Below are positions 36,202 through 43,852 of a stretch of 64,000 bases of DNA, one piece after another. Location of the stretch: contig CAZQUE010000003.1 in assembly GCA_964596185.1 (NCBI GenBank), forward strand, positions 67,073 to 131,072. The letters run 5' to 3'. Positions within the stretch are counted from its first letter, which is position 1, and each line of letters opens with the position of its first letter. Under the pieces are notes generated by a model, which made no database searches, was not told the DNA's origin, and saw only the letters and a program-made list of their open reading frames with translations. Source of the DNA: DYKG01 sp964596185 (GTDB lineage: Bacteria; Muiribacteriota; Ozemobacteria; Ozemobacterales; Ozemobacteraceae). The position numbers and the translations under genes are program-made.

Positions 36202-38724
36202 ATGGGCTTAGAAAACAAAAGCCGGGCGGCGAACCCGGCAATGACACAAAGCGATGACATTAAATTACAAAGGGATTATACCACAGAAACAGGGCTGAAA
36301 GCTCGTTTTTCCATGTTTAAAAACTGTTTGGCTACTACGCCAGCCGGTGAGACTACCCTTGAACAACTGGCGGCAGATATTCAAGGCGGCAAGTGGCGGC
36401 CAGTAGTTGAACCACTTCGCGGCATGACTGCCGAAGAATACAGTCAGAATAAACGCAACCTGCCAGCCGTCGCCTTTGGCGGCACTTTTGTCCGGCGCAA
36501 AAAAGATGCTCTGGTAAAACCTTCCGGGCTGGTGGTTCTCGACATAGACCATATCGACCCGGCTGAGCTGGCGGAAGCAAAAGCGAGGCTGACAGCAGAC
36601 CCGCATACCTTCATTTGTTTTGTTTCACCTTCCGGGAATGGCCTGAAAGCGGTTTTCTCTGCCGACTTCTCAGATGACGCTACATTCAAGCGGGCGTATC
36701 GAGCCATTGCTAACTACCTGAAAGAAAAGCACAGCCTGACGCTCGACGAAAGCGGGAAGGACGTTTGCCGCCTCTGCTTTGTCAGCTATGACCCCGAAGC
36801 CTATTACAATCCCGATGCAGTTCAATTTTGCTATGAAGTTGCAACTGCTGACGAGGCAATTTCAAAAACTACCGCCCTTGAATCTGCCCCGCTACCAGTT
36901 GCCAGCAATAGCAATGAAAAGTATGTCTTGTCCGCTCTGGCTGGCGAGCTTGAAAGAGTTACCAACGCGAATAGCGGAGAAGGAAACTCTGCTTTGAACA
37001 CAGCAGCAATGAAAGTTGCACAGCTTTTTCATCTTGGATTTTTCGACAAGAACGAGATCAAAACCAATTTTGTTAATGCCTATCTTGCGCGAGGCGGTTC
37101 ACATAAAGACAGCGCGGAAGCAGGAAAAACTTTTGATAGTGGCTGGAACAAGGGCATAAAAGAGCCAAGAACGCCTGAACCGACAGAAGCCAACCGACAA
37201 CATGCCGAACAACTCAAAGCCGAACCGTGGGAAAAACCGATTTGCTTTCTCGACAAATTGAAGTTGCCGAAATTCCCGGCCAACCATTTGCCGGGCTCAA
37301 TACGGGAGTATGTAGAAAATGTTGCGGCCAGCAGACAGGTGCCGGTTGACCTTCCGGCCTTACTTGCTATCGCTGTGGCTGGCGCGGCAGGCGCGAGAAA
37401 ATACCGCGTTTATATTGGCGAGTCACACTCTGAGCCGCTAAATATATGGACTGCTATAGCCATGCCGCCGGGCAGCCGTAAGTCAGATACTTACAATGAC
37501 ATTGTTGAGCCTTTATACATAGAACAGCGAAAGCGTTCAGCAGAATCAAAGCCGCTGATAGAGCTTGCAAAAGCAGACGCAGAGTTGTTAAAAAAGCGGA
37601 AGGACGCAGCACTCACCCGGTCAGTTAAGAGTGAATCGGCAAAGCAGGAATATCTTGAACTCTGCCAGCAAAGCATTGAGATACCTCCCTTTCCGTGTCT
37701 GGTAGCTTCTGGTGATACTACCCCGGAAGCGGCAGCAGAATTGTTGTGCGAACAAGGCGGAAAGATTGCTTTTATGGATACTGAGGGCGGTTTGTTTGGA
37801 ATTATTGCCGGTAGATATGACAGCAACAGTGAATCAAATCTTGACGTGTGGCTGAAAATGCACGCAGGCGATGAATTAAGCGTTCACAGGAGAAATAAAC
37901 CGCCGATAGAGGTTTCAAAACCTGCCGGAACGATTGCCGTTACAGTTCAGCCGTCAGTCATTAAAGACCTTGCTGCGAAAAAGGGGTTTAGAGATCGGGG
38001 CTTACTTGGCAGGTTTCTTTATGCCATTCCAGAAAGTCTGGTTGGAACCCGATTATACAAGAACAGACCAATAAACAGACAGAAACAGACCGCATACTTT
38101 GCAGCGATACACTCTATTTGCAATCAACCAGAAGCAAAGCCAGCAAACGAATACGACAGCCAGCCACATCACCGCTTGTATTTGCGCGGCGATGCTCTTG
38201 AGATATGGAAAGAGCTTTATAATGACGTAGAACAGAGGCAGGGTAAAGGCTGCGACTTAGAGAATATATCAGATTGGGCTTCAAAGTGTGCGGGGGCGGT
38301 GGCCAGAATTGCCGGAATCTTTCATATTATCGAAACGGGCGGCGACCCTCAGCAGAATGAAATATCTCTCGAAACAATAAGCGCAGCATACGAAATATGC
38401 AGACTTCACCTTATTGAACATGCCAAAGCAGCTTATGGCTTGATGAGTATGGGTTCAGAATACCATCTTGCAAAAGACATTCTTGCGTGGATAGCCGCAA
38501 ACAAAAAAGAATCTTTCACCGTCAGAGATTTTTGGGCGGGTAACCGAAGCAAGGCAAAAAGCAGCGACGCGCTTTTACCATCGTTTGATTTTCTGGTTGA
38601 TCGAGAAATCTTGCGCGAAATACACGAAACAAATAACAGGCGCGGCAGGAATCCAAAACACAAATACTCGATAAATCCCGCTTGTAAGAACTGTTTCAGG
38701 TGCTTGAACGATGGGCAAATTTAA
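36202..38724 (+). CDS. VirE-N / DUF3987 primase-helicase-like replication protein
   Basis: An 840-residue protein. Residues about 40-190 match the BT4734/VirE N-terminal fold, with the phrase GLVVLDIDHID and FVSPSGNGLKAVF typical of primase-polymerase-like domains. A linker with FFDKNEI follows, then a DUF3987 region (about 360-800) with LLAIAVAGAAGARK and MPPGSRKSDTY, a Walker A-like loop. Such proteins serve as replication initiators or primases in integrative elements. GGAGG lies 13 bases before the ATG at 36202; ATG 36241 is an alternative. The iteron cluster starts one base after its stop codon. Confidence 0.75.
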   Translation: MGLENKSRAANPAMTQSDDIKLQRDYTTETGLKARFSMFKNCLATTPAGETTLEQLAADIQGGKWRPVVEPLRGMTAEEYSQNKRNLPAVAFGGTFVRRKKDALVKPSGLVVLDIDHIDPAELAEAKARLTADPHTFICFVSPSGNGLKAVFSADFSDDATFKRAYRAIANYLKEKHSLTLDESGKDVCRLCFVSYDPEAYYNPDAVQFCYEVATADEAISKTTALESAPLPVASNSNEKYVLSALAGELERVTNANSGEGNSALNTAAMKVAQLFHLGFFDKNEIKTNFVNAYLARGGSHKDSAEAGKTFDSGWNKGIKEPRTPEPTEANRQHAEQLKAEPWEKPICFLDKLKLPKFPANHLPGSIREYVENVAASRQVPVDLPALLAIAVAGAAGARKYRVYIGESHSEPLNIWTAIAMPPGSRKSDTYNDIVEPLYIEQRKRSAESKPLIELAKADAELLKKRKDAALTRSVKSESAKQEYLELCQQSIEIPPFPCLVASGDTTPEAAAELLCEQGGKIAFMDTEGGLFGIIAGRYDSNSESNLDVWLKMHAGDELSVHRRNKPPIEVSKPAGTIAVTVQPSVIKDLAAKKGFRDRGLLGRFLYAIPESLVGTRLYKNRPINRQKQTAYFAAIHSICNQPEAKPANEYDSQPHHRLYLRGDALEIWKELYNDVEQRQGKGCDLENISDWASKCAGAVARIAGIFHIIETGGDPQQNEISLETISAAYEICRLHLIEHAKAAYGLMSMGSEYHLAKDILAWIAANKKESFTVRDFWAGNRSKAKSSDALLPSFDFLVDREILREIHETNNRRGRNPKHKYSINPACKNCFRCLNDGQI

Positions 38725-39069
38725 TTTCGTGTATTTCGTGCTAATTCGTGTTTTCGGGTTACACGAAAATAAAAGCCCGGAAACCCTCATCAGAAAAGAA
38801 AAGGCTAACCATCGCCTGAATTTCGTGTATTTCGTGTCTAATTTCGTGTGTAATTTCGTGTGTTTGGTGTATTTCGTGCTTAGATGCGAAATGAAGCTTT
38901 CTTCTTCTCTTACACTCTCTACAAGCGAGTTTTAGCAACATGAAGCCAGTAAGCGAAGTCATTAAAAATAAAATCTATACACGAAATACACTTAATACAC
39001 GAAATGCCTGTAACCTTGATTGCAAGCAGAGTATTTTCGTGTATCCGCATTACACGAAATTGCACGAAA
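38725..39069 (+). repeat. Iteron cluster, likely replication origin of the element
   Basis: At least fourteen copies of TTTCGTG or its inverse CACGAAA within 345 bases. Direct copies begin at 38725, 38734, 38744 (ATTCGTG), 38821, 38830, 38842, 38854, 38872 and 39035; inverted copies at 38762, 38980, 38998, 39053 and 39063. A degenerate one is at 38863, and one more lies inside the end of the primase-like gene at 38623. Spacings of 9 and 12 bases dominate. This is the classic look of iterons bound by an initiator. Confidence 0.75.
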
Positions 39070-39509
39070 TAGAAAAAGACGTTTTGCCAGCTCAGGTTAT
39101 GGCAGGCAAAACACAAAATGAAAGTTTGCAGCCCTCTGGCGCGACTCAAAATACCCCGGCCATGCCCGAACATGGCAACGCAGAACAAAACGCAGCACAA
39201 GCCACGCCAGCGCGACAGCCAGAAGATGACGCTGAAAGGCTGGCAGCATGGGAGCGCGGCGAATGGGTAACGATACCGCATACCGCTGAATCGCTTGAAA
39301 TATACCGGGCACTTGAACTTGAGCACAGAGCAAATCAGGCTGGCAGGCCGGAGGTAGCAGAAGAACTCAGCCGGGCGCTGACGACAATCGACCAGATCGA
39401 CCAGCAGCAAAGGCCAGATGATTTTGACTTTGCCCTGTCGGTTTTGAGATCGGTTACAGAAGATGCCGCGAGTCACTTGACAGGCAAACGAGAACGAGCA
39501 GCGGCATGA
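38940..39509 (+). CDS. Element protein of unknown function, uncertain start
   Basis: A reading frame of up to 189 residues. The first 53 codons run through the iteron repeats and are probably not all translated; ATG 39099 (MAGKTQNES) is a possible true start giving 136 residues. Neither start has a good ribosome site. The C-terminal part is acidic, with DDAERLAAWERGEWV and a helical tail. It precedes the ERCC4 nuclease gene. No family is recognised. Confidence 0.45.
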   Translation: MKPVSEVIKNKIYTRNTLNTRNACNLDCKQSIFVYPHYTKLHEIEKDVLPAQVMAGKTQNESLQPSGATQNTPAMPEHGNAEQNAAQATPARQPEDDAERLAAWERGEWVTIPHTAESLEIYRALELEHRANQAGRPEVAEELSRALTTIDQIDQQQRPDDFDFALSVLRSVTEDAASHLTGKRERAAA

Positions 39510-39608
39510 TGATTAGATTTTTATTCTTTTTGATATGTGCCAGTCTTTTCATTCTGGACGACTGGAACGACTTGGCGTAGCCAACAGCTCAGAACACACG
39601 GAGGTAAC

Positions 39609-40133
39609 ATGAGCAAAGCAGAGACACAGAGCGCAGTAATTGTAATAGACACCAGAGAGCAGCAACCATACCGCTTTCTTTGTGAGTCAGTCAGATCGGC
39701 ATTAAAGACCGGAGACTATAGCCTGATCGGACTCGAAACAACCATAGCGATAGAGCGCAAATCCCTGAACGATTTCATTGGTTGCATAACTGCCAGCCGA
39801 GAACGGTTTGAAAATGAACTGAGCCGGGCTGACTCTCTCGAAAGATTTTGGGTGGTGATTGAATCTACCTTAACCAGTATCGAGAAGGGGTTATACCGTT
39901 CAAGGGTGAATCCTGAATCTGTGCTTGGCACTCTTGCCGCATGGTCGAACCGCCACAAGGTGAGCTTTGTTTTTGCTGACAATCGACAGACCGGCCAGAA
40001 GATGACCGAGCGATTATTGAAACATGCGTGGCTTGAACACCTCAAAAAGCAGGCGGCAAATCATCAGCTTTCTGAAAACAGCACCGATAATATCAAAACT
40101 CGGCTGCAAAAGAATTATGAGGCGCGGCCATGA
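39609..40133 (+). CDS. ERCC4-domain nuclease
   Basis: A 174-residue protein from ATG 39609, with GGAGG 6 bases upstream. The ERCC4 (XPF/Mus81) nuclease signature is complete: DTREQQPY, GDYSLIG, then IERKSLNDFIG, with catalytic acidic residues and the ERK motif. Such nucleases cut branched or flap DNA, and single-domain versions occur in phages and plasmids. Here it may process replication or recombination intermediates. Its stop overlaps the next gene by 4 bases. Confidence 0.85.
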   Translation: MSKAETQSAVIVIDTREQQPYRFLCESVRSALKTGDYSLIGLETTIAIERKSLNDFIGCITASRERFENELSRADSLERFWVVIESTLTSIEKGLYRSRVNPESVLGTLAAWSNRHKVSFVFADNRQTGQKMTERLLKHAWLEHLKKQAANHQLSENSTDNIKTRLQKNYEARP

Positions 40134-40828
40134 GCAAACCAAAGAGCCAAAGGGCAAGAGTCAAGGACGCGGTTGGAAACCTGAACCGGGCGAAGCTGTC
40201 AGCAGCAGAATCGGAAGAGAGAGCCGCGCCTTATGATGCGATTTTGCAGACTGAATCGACCATGCTGGTTGAACATGGCCGGAAAGAGCTTGCCTTGTCG
40301 GAACCAGCGCAGCAGCTTACCGGCGGCGAGATTGTTTCTTTCGAGGGCAACGATCAGGACGAGATCACAGCCAGAAAATACGAGCACAAGGCAAAAAACC
40401 CGACAATGGTTGATGCAGCAGCAAGTCAGACCAGGCTTGAACTGGCAGACAAGGCGAAATGCTTAGAGCTTGCCCTTGACGCTGTTCAGGGTATCGAGAA
40501 TCCGACCGCGATTGAAAAGATGCTGATTCACCAGATGTCAGCTGCTTATCGGCTTTCAATGAAGCTCATGGAAAAAGCCAACGACTTCAGCTTTAGCAGC
40601 ATTGGCAAAATTGATATGGATTACTTCAACATGATTCTGAGTCAGGCAACTAGGTTAATGAATACCTACCAGTCAGGTATGCTTGCCTTATCGAAGTCAC
40701 GCAACGGCGGAAAGCAGGAAGTAGTTGTCCAGCACATTCAAGTAACTGGCGATGCAAAAGCTATTGTCAGCGGCAAGATGAATACTTTACCTGCCGGGGG
40801 GCAAGGTGGGGCTGATGACAAAGAATGA
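40130..40828 (+). CDS. Conserved-looking element protein paired with the HGG gene
   Basis: A 232-residue helical protein starting in an ATGA overlap. It has MLIHQMSAAYRLSMKLMEKA in the middle and GGKQEVVVQHIQVTGDAKAIV near the end. From memory, proteins with a VVVQHV-type tail followed by a small HGG-motif protein recur in many bacterial genomes with no assigned function. The next gene is exactly such an HGG protein, overlapping by 14 bases. A packaging or DNA-binding role is only a guess. Confidence 0.6.
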   Translation: MSKPKSQRARVKDAVGNLNRAKLSAAESEERAAPYDAILQTESTMLVEHGRKELALSEPAQQLTGGEIVSFEGNDQDEITARKYEHKAKNPTMVDAAASQTRLELADKAKCLELALDAVQGIENPTAIEKMLIHQMSAAYRLSMKLMEKANDFSFSSIGKIDMDYFNMILSQATRLMNTYQSGMLALSKSRNGGKQEVVVQHIQVTGDAKAIVSGKMNTLPAGGQGGADDKE

Positions 40829-41105
40829 CAAACAACCCCATGCAATCGAGAATTTTCGGAATATCCCGCGCTGTGGTGCCAGAACCAGAAGCGGCAAACC
40901 TTGTCACAACCCATGTGTTAAAGGAAAAAAGCGTTGTCGCATGCACGGCGGCGCTGCTGGTTCTGGCGCGCCGAAGGGCAACAAAAATGCTTTGAAGCAT
41001 GGCGGCAGATCGACAATGATAATTGATAACAGAAAGCACTTAAATAACGTCATGCGGAAAATGCGACAGCTCATAAAGCAGATGGAAGCTGATAAAAAGG
41101 ACTGA
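40815..41105 (+). CDS. Small HGG-motif protein
   Basis: A 96-residue basic protein from ATG 40815. The pattern CGARTRSGKPCHNPCVKG, then RCRMHGGAAGSGAPKGN and NALKHG, is a known small-protein motif (four Cys/His positions, probably zinc binding). It always seems to follow a protein like its upstream neighbour. It is the last gene of the element before the structured non-coding region. Confidence 0.75.
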   Translation: MTKNDKQPHAIENFRNIPRCGARTRSGKPCHNPCVKGKKRCRMHGGAAGSGAPKGNKNALKHGGRSTMIIDNRKHLNNVMRKMRQLIKQMEADKKD

Positions 41106-41143
41106 TTGACCTATGCCGGGCAGCGGGTTATATTTGAGGTAGA

Positions 41144-41705
41144 GATGCTCTTACCTGAGAACGCGCTAGGGGAATCCTCTTTATCGAGGTTTTGACTGGA
41201 CTGCGCCCTGTCTAAGAGCATCTTCTTATTTTTTTCGGCTTGTCATTTATGAGGTAATTGGATACATTTTAATAGAAGGCGCTGTCCGATGTGTAGCACC
41301 GGTCTATAGGGGCGGGAACGGTTTCGGACGTAAGCTGAGGCGGTCAGCGTTCTTCTTGAAGATGCTCAGTTGGCACCCGCCGATTTTCGTTCTGCAGGTC
41401 GATGCGGTGGTAAGTTTACTAGGGGTGACCTTAGTATCCAATGCGGCTGAGTGTCTTCACCTTAAAGCCTTCGCGGGGTTATCGTTTAACCTTAACTGGC
41501 TACTCGGTGCCAAGATACCCGAAGGCTGTTCTTGAAAGAGTCCGAAAACGGGGCACTTACTTTTGGTAATCCCGGAGTCCATCTTTTTGGGCGTAGGACT
41601 CTTTCCCGTTTTAGCGAGATGCTTTATCTGGCCGCCACAATTTCTATTTGACTTCCCGGCAGATCGGCAACATATTCTTGCCAGACCCGGCCACAAATCT
41701 TGATA
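41144..41705 (+). ncRNA. Candidate large structured RNA made of consecutive stem-loops
   Basis: About 560 bases with no convincing reading frame but at least five consecutive hairpins with long closing stems. P1: GATGCTCTTA (41144-41153)/TAAGAGCATC (41213-41222), 10 perfect pairs, followed by a T-run. P2: ATTGGATAC (41257)/GTATCCAAT (41434-41442), with inner stems GTCCGA (41284)/TCGGAC (41324) and GGCGG/CCGCC. P3: AGCCTTC (41466)/GAAGGCT (41521), extended by GGGT-ATC/GATACCC. P4: GAAAGAGTCC (41534)/GGACTCTTTC (41596-41605), inner CGGG/CCCG and TTAC/GTAA. P5: ATTTG (41646)/CAAAT (41694), inner GGCAA/TTGCC. Whether this is one RNA or several, and which strand is transcribed, cannot be told. Confidence 0.6.
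41240..41268 (+). promoter_or_regulatory. Weak candidate promoter inside the structured region
   Basis: TTGTCA and TACATT are separated by 17 bases, directly after the T-run of P1. If real, transcription would start near 41275 and the outer P2 stem would not be part of the RNA; so it competes with the single-RNA reading. Confidence 0.25.
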
Positions 41706-41771
41706 GCAAAATTATCTTAAAACAGTTTTTGGAAGCATCGAAAATAGACCGGGGAAAAATCGAGCGCGAGA

Positions 41772-41800
41772 CACAAAATAGTATAACTTTGTGGTATAAC
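41772..41800 (+). repeat. Right-end copy of the integrase-proximal 29-bp repeat
   Basis: Matches 32733-32761 at 28 of 29 bases, in the same orientation, and holds two half-sites AGTATAAC and GGTATAAC. It lies 51 bases inside the right attachment site, as expected of arm-type binding sites. Confidence 0.75.
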
Positions 41801-41851
41801 TCTTGAATTTCAAAACCATAAAATCAGCAATAAAGCCGGACTCCGGCGACA

Positions 41852-41874
41852 GTTCGACCCCGACTTCCGGCACT
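41852..41874 (+). repeat. Right attachment site (attR core)
   Basis: A 23-base perfect copy of the tRNA-Leu 3' end at 32603-32625, marking the element's right boundary. Confidence 0.9.
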
Positions 41875-41876
41875 CG

Positions 41877-41908
41877 AAACCCCGTATTCAATGCGGGGTT
41901 TTGTTTTT
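41877..41908 (+). terminator. Original intrinsic terminator of the tRNA-Leu locus
   Basis: Stem AAACCCCG / CGGGGTTT followed by TTGTTTTTTC. It sits immediately beyond attR, where the chromosomal tRNA terminator would have been before insertion. The rest of the gap to 42197 shows no gene. Confidence 0.75.
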
Positions 41909-42197
41909 TCTGTAAGGTTCGTTTTTGCATTATCAAGTGACTGAAACAAAATACGGAGAGAGTCGCATCAAAAATATTTTTCAGGTTCAGGTTTAAGGGT
42001 TGGAATATTCCTGATGGCCGTAGTGGCAATTTTCAATGATTAGTGTATGATGATTTTCACCAAAGCGCTATCTTCTGGTGATTTAATAACTTCATGCAAC
42101 GATCAGCAAAACAGAAACGTAGTTTAGCGGAAAGCGCATCTAGCATCGCAAAAGTCTTTTTCATTCGAAAACTATATTTGGGAGGAATTGGGGAGTT

Positions 42198-42947
42198 ATG
42201 GAAGGAAAATTGTTTTATTTGCTGGTAATATCTGTTGCCATTCTTGTCTTTGCCCACGCAGCTAAAGCAAGCCAAAAAGCAGTAATGGCAGATTCTTCGG
42301 ACAATTGGAAAATTGCACTGGAAACATTTGCCGGCCCACACGTCCTTGAAATTGTCGGCGAGTCTGGTGGCATCCCGTCCGGTAATTTTGAGCGTGTTTT
42401 CAGCGGCACCGTTGCTTTTATTGATTCAAAGGGCTTTCAAAGCCCCGTGATGTGTTCGCAGGAAACCCTTATAGAATGTCGTAATGAAATCATTAACGCT
42501 GTTTTTGAAGCCGTCGAAAACAACGGCGGATTTGTTCATCAGCTTATGGGTGACTGTGTGATTGCCTGCTTTAAAAGAACAAACCACGCAAAAGACGCTT
42601 TAAAATGTTTTATGGACATAAAAAAAGAATTGATAGAAATCAACAAAAAATTCTCACCGCAAGGAATGCCGGCAACTGAACTCGCGACAGGCATAGATAC
42701 CGGAGATGTAATAATGATGATTTCCGGCAGCAGAAAAAGAAAAGTGGTTTCTCTTCTTGGAACACCTGTATTTACTGCTTCGCGCCTTCATCAATTATCT
42801 GGGCAAAGTAGCCACAGCGTCCTGTTGTTGGAAAGAATGCGTGACACCATGGAAGAGAGCATCAAAAAAGACGTCATTGAAGTTGATAAAATTTATGAAA
42901 GAGGAGTTTTTGAGCCAGTTGGAGTATTTACCATAAAGGATCAATAA
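42198..42947 (+). CDS. Small membrane-anchored class III cyclase-like protein, degenerate
   Basis: A 249-residue protein with a good ribosome site (GGAGG and GGGGAG upstream). One hydrophobic segment at about 6-23 (helix or signal), then a class III cyclase domain (about 70-245). Both metal Asp are present, D76 in FIDSKGF and D119 in MGDCVI, but the substrate Lys is Gln115, the Thr/Asp position is Ser185 and the catalytic Asn is Phe192; Arg196 is kept. It resembles the C1-like pattern of the cyclase at 12.0 kb. If the hydrophobic segment is a signal peptide the domain would be periplasmic, which would be odd; a membrane anchor is more likely. It lies outside the element. Confidence 0.7.
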   Translation: MEGKLFYLLVISVAILVFAHAAKASQKAVMADSSDNWKIALETFAGPHVLEIVGESGGIPSGNFERVFSGTVAFIDSKGFQSPVMCSQETLIECRNEIINAVFEAVENNGGFVHQLMGDCVIACFKRTNHAKDALKCFMDIKKELIEINKKFSPQGMPATELATGIDTGDVIMMISGSRKRKVVSLLGTPVFTASRLHQLSGQSSHSVLLLERMRDTMEESIKKDVIEVDKIYERGVFEPVGVFTIKDQ

Positions 42948-42984
42948 ACTAACTAAATTTTAATGATCGCGGAAGATTCACAAA

Positions 42985-43782
42985 ATGAACAAAATTAAAA
43001 TTGGGAATCAGACAAATTGTAATGTTTCCCCGTTTCTCACCTTTGATTTCGCTGTTAAAAACGACTTTGATGCGTTTGAGTGGTTCAGTGATCCGGGAAT
43101 GGCAGGCTGGAACGAGTCTAGTTTCAGCCCCGAGCAGATTGATCAAATAAGAGTTACCGGGAAACAAAAAAATATTCGCTTCAGCGTTCATGCGCCATGG
43201 CGTGCCGACCCGCTAACCGACGAAGGGCAACAACTGATATTGAGAAGTATCGATTTTGCCGAAAAAATTGGCGCTAAGTTGGTCAATACGCATATTTTTC
43301 CGGAATATAAGTCGGAGTTTTTTGCCGAAAAGCTGCAAGCGCTTTTGACAGCAGCAAAAGAAAAAAATCTTTCACTTAGCCTGGAAAATGTTGCTGAATG
43401 CTCTCCTGAAAATGTTAATCGCTTGTTTGAATGTCTGGGGAAATTCCGAGAAACTTATGACTGCGCCGGATTTTGTCTCGATATCGGCCACGCCAATATT
43501 TATCGCGAAACCAGGCATAATTACGGCCAATTTCTTGACCGTATCGATGAAGCTGTTGAGTTGATCCATCTTCATGCTCATGAAAATCATGGTCATATTG
43601 ATGAACATCTACCGCTGTTTTCGTTATCAAAAGAGCAGAATGAAGAACCAGTAAAAAATCTGCTGAGATTCTTAAAAAAGAGGAATTTCAAAGGCTCAAT
43701 CATTATGGAGCAATGGCCAGATCCACCCGAAACTCTCGCAAAAGTTAGGAATCATTTGATTGAGCTGTGGCATGCTGGCTGA
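42985..43782 (+). CDS. Sugar phosphate isomerase/epimerase-like TIM barrel
   Basis: A 265-residue protein of the xylose isomerase-like/AP-endonuclease-2 superfamily. Metal-site phrases: FSVHAPW, LVNTHIFPEY, LSLENVAE (Glu), FCLDIGHANIY (Asp-x-x-His), IHLHAHENHGHIDEH (His cluster) and SIIMEQWP (terminal Glu). The superfamily includes sugar epimerases, endonuclease IV and inosose dehydratases; the small size and local context do not fix a substrate. It is 37 bases downstream of the cyclase-like gene. Confidence 0.82.
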   Translation: MNKIKIGNQTNCNVSPFLTFDFAVKNDFDAFEWFSDPGMAGWNESSFSPEQIDQIRVTGKQKNIRFSVHAPWRADPLTDEGQQLILRSIDFAEKIGAKLVNTHIFPEYKSEFFAEKLQALLTAAKEKNLSLSLENVAECSPENVNRLFECLGKFRETYDCAGFCLDIGHANIYRETRHNYGQFLDRIDEAVELIHLHAHENHGHIDEHLPLFSLSKEQNEEPVKNLLRFLKKRNFKGSIIMEQWPDPPETLAKVRNHLIELWHAG

Positions 43783-43852
43783 TGTGCGGTTTTTGCTTTT
43801 AGCTTCGAATGATTGTATCATATTGATCGAGGCTCATAATTGAGGAGTAGCC

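Larger units (their letters stand above)
32603..41874 (+). mobile_element. 9.3-kb integrative element in tRNA-Leu
   Basis: Bounded by a 23-bp perfect direct repeat: the 3' end of the tRNA gene (32603-32625) and a copy at 41852-41874. A tyrosine integrase gene follows the tRNA, transcribed away from it. Inside are regulators of AlpA type, a primase-like replication protein, an iteron cluster, an ERCC4 nuclease, two small conserved-looking proteins and a long structured non-coding end. No capsid, portal, relaxase or transposase gene is recognisable. The plan resembles a P4-like satellite or a non-conjugative integrative element. Confidence 0.88.

Noticed and set aside
38711..38935. Reading frame of 74 codons across the first half of the iteron cluster
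   Set aside because: Its residues (repeated FVYFV) simply translate the TTTCGTG repeats, there is no ribosome site, and it overlaps the end of the primase-like gene.
41457..41696. Minus-strand reading frame of 79 codons within the structured region
   Set aside because: Composition is unlike the neighbours, there is no ribosome site, and the DNA is better explained by the hairpins.
41106..41760. Group II or group I intron in the structured region
   Set aside because: No GTGCG-type start, no domain V-like hairpin and no P/Q/R/S elements could be found by eye.
41831..41874. Truncated tRNA-like structure next to attR (GCCGGA pairing with TCCGGC)
   Set aside because: Only the 3' end of the tRNA is present; the T-stem does not pair and there is no anticodon arm, so it is the attachment-site copy.
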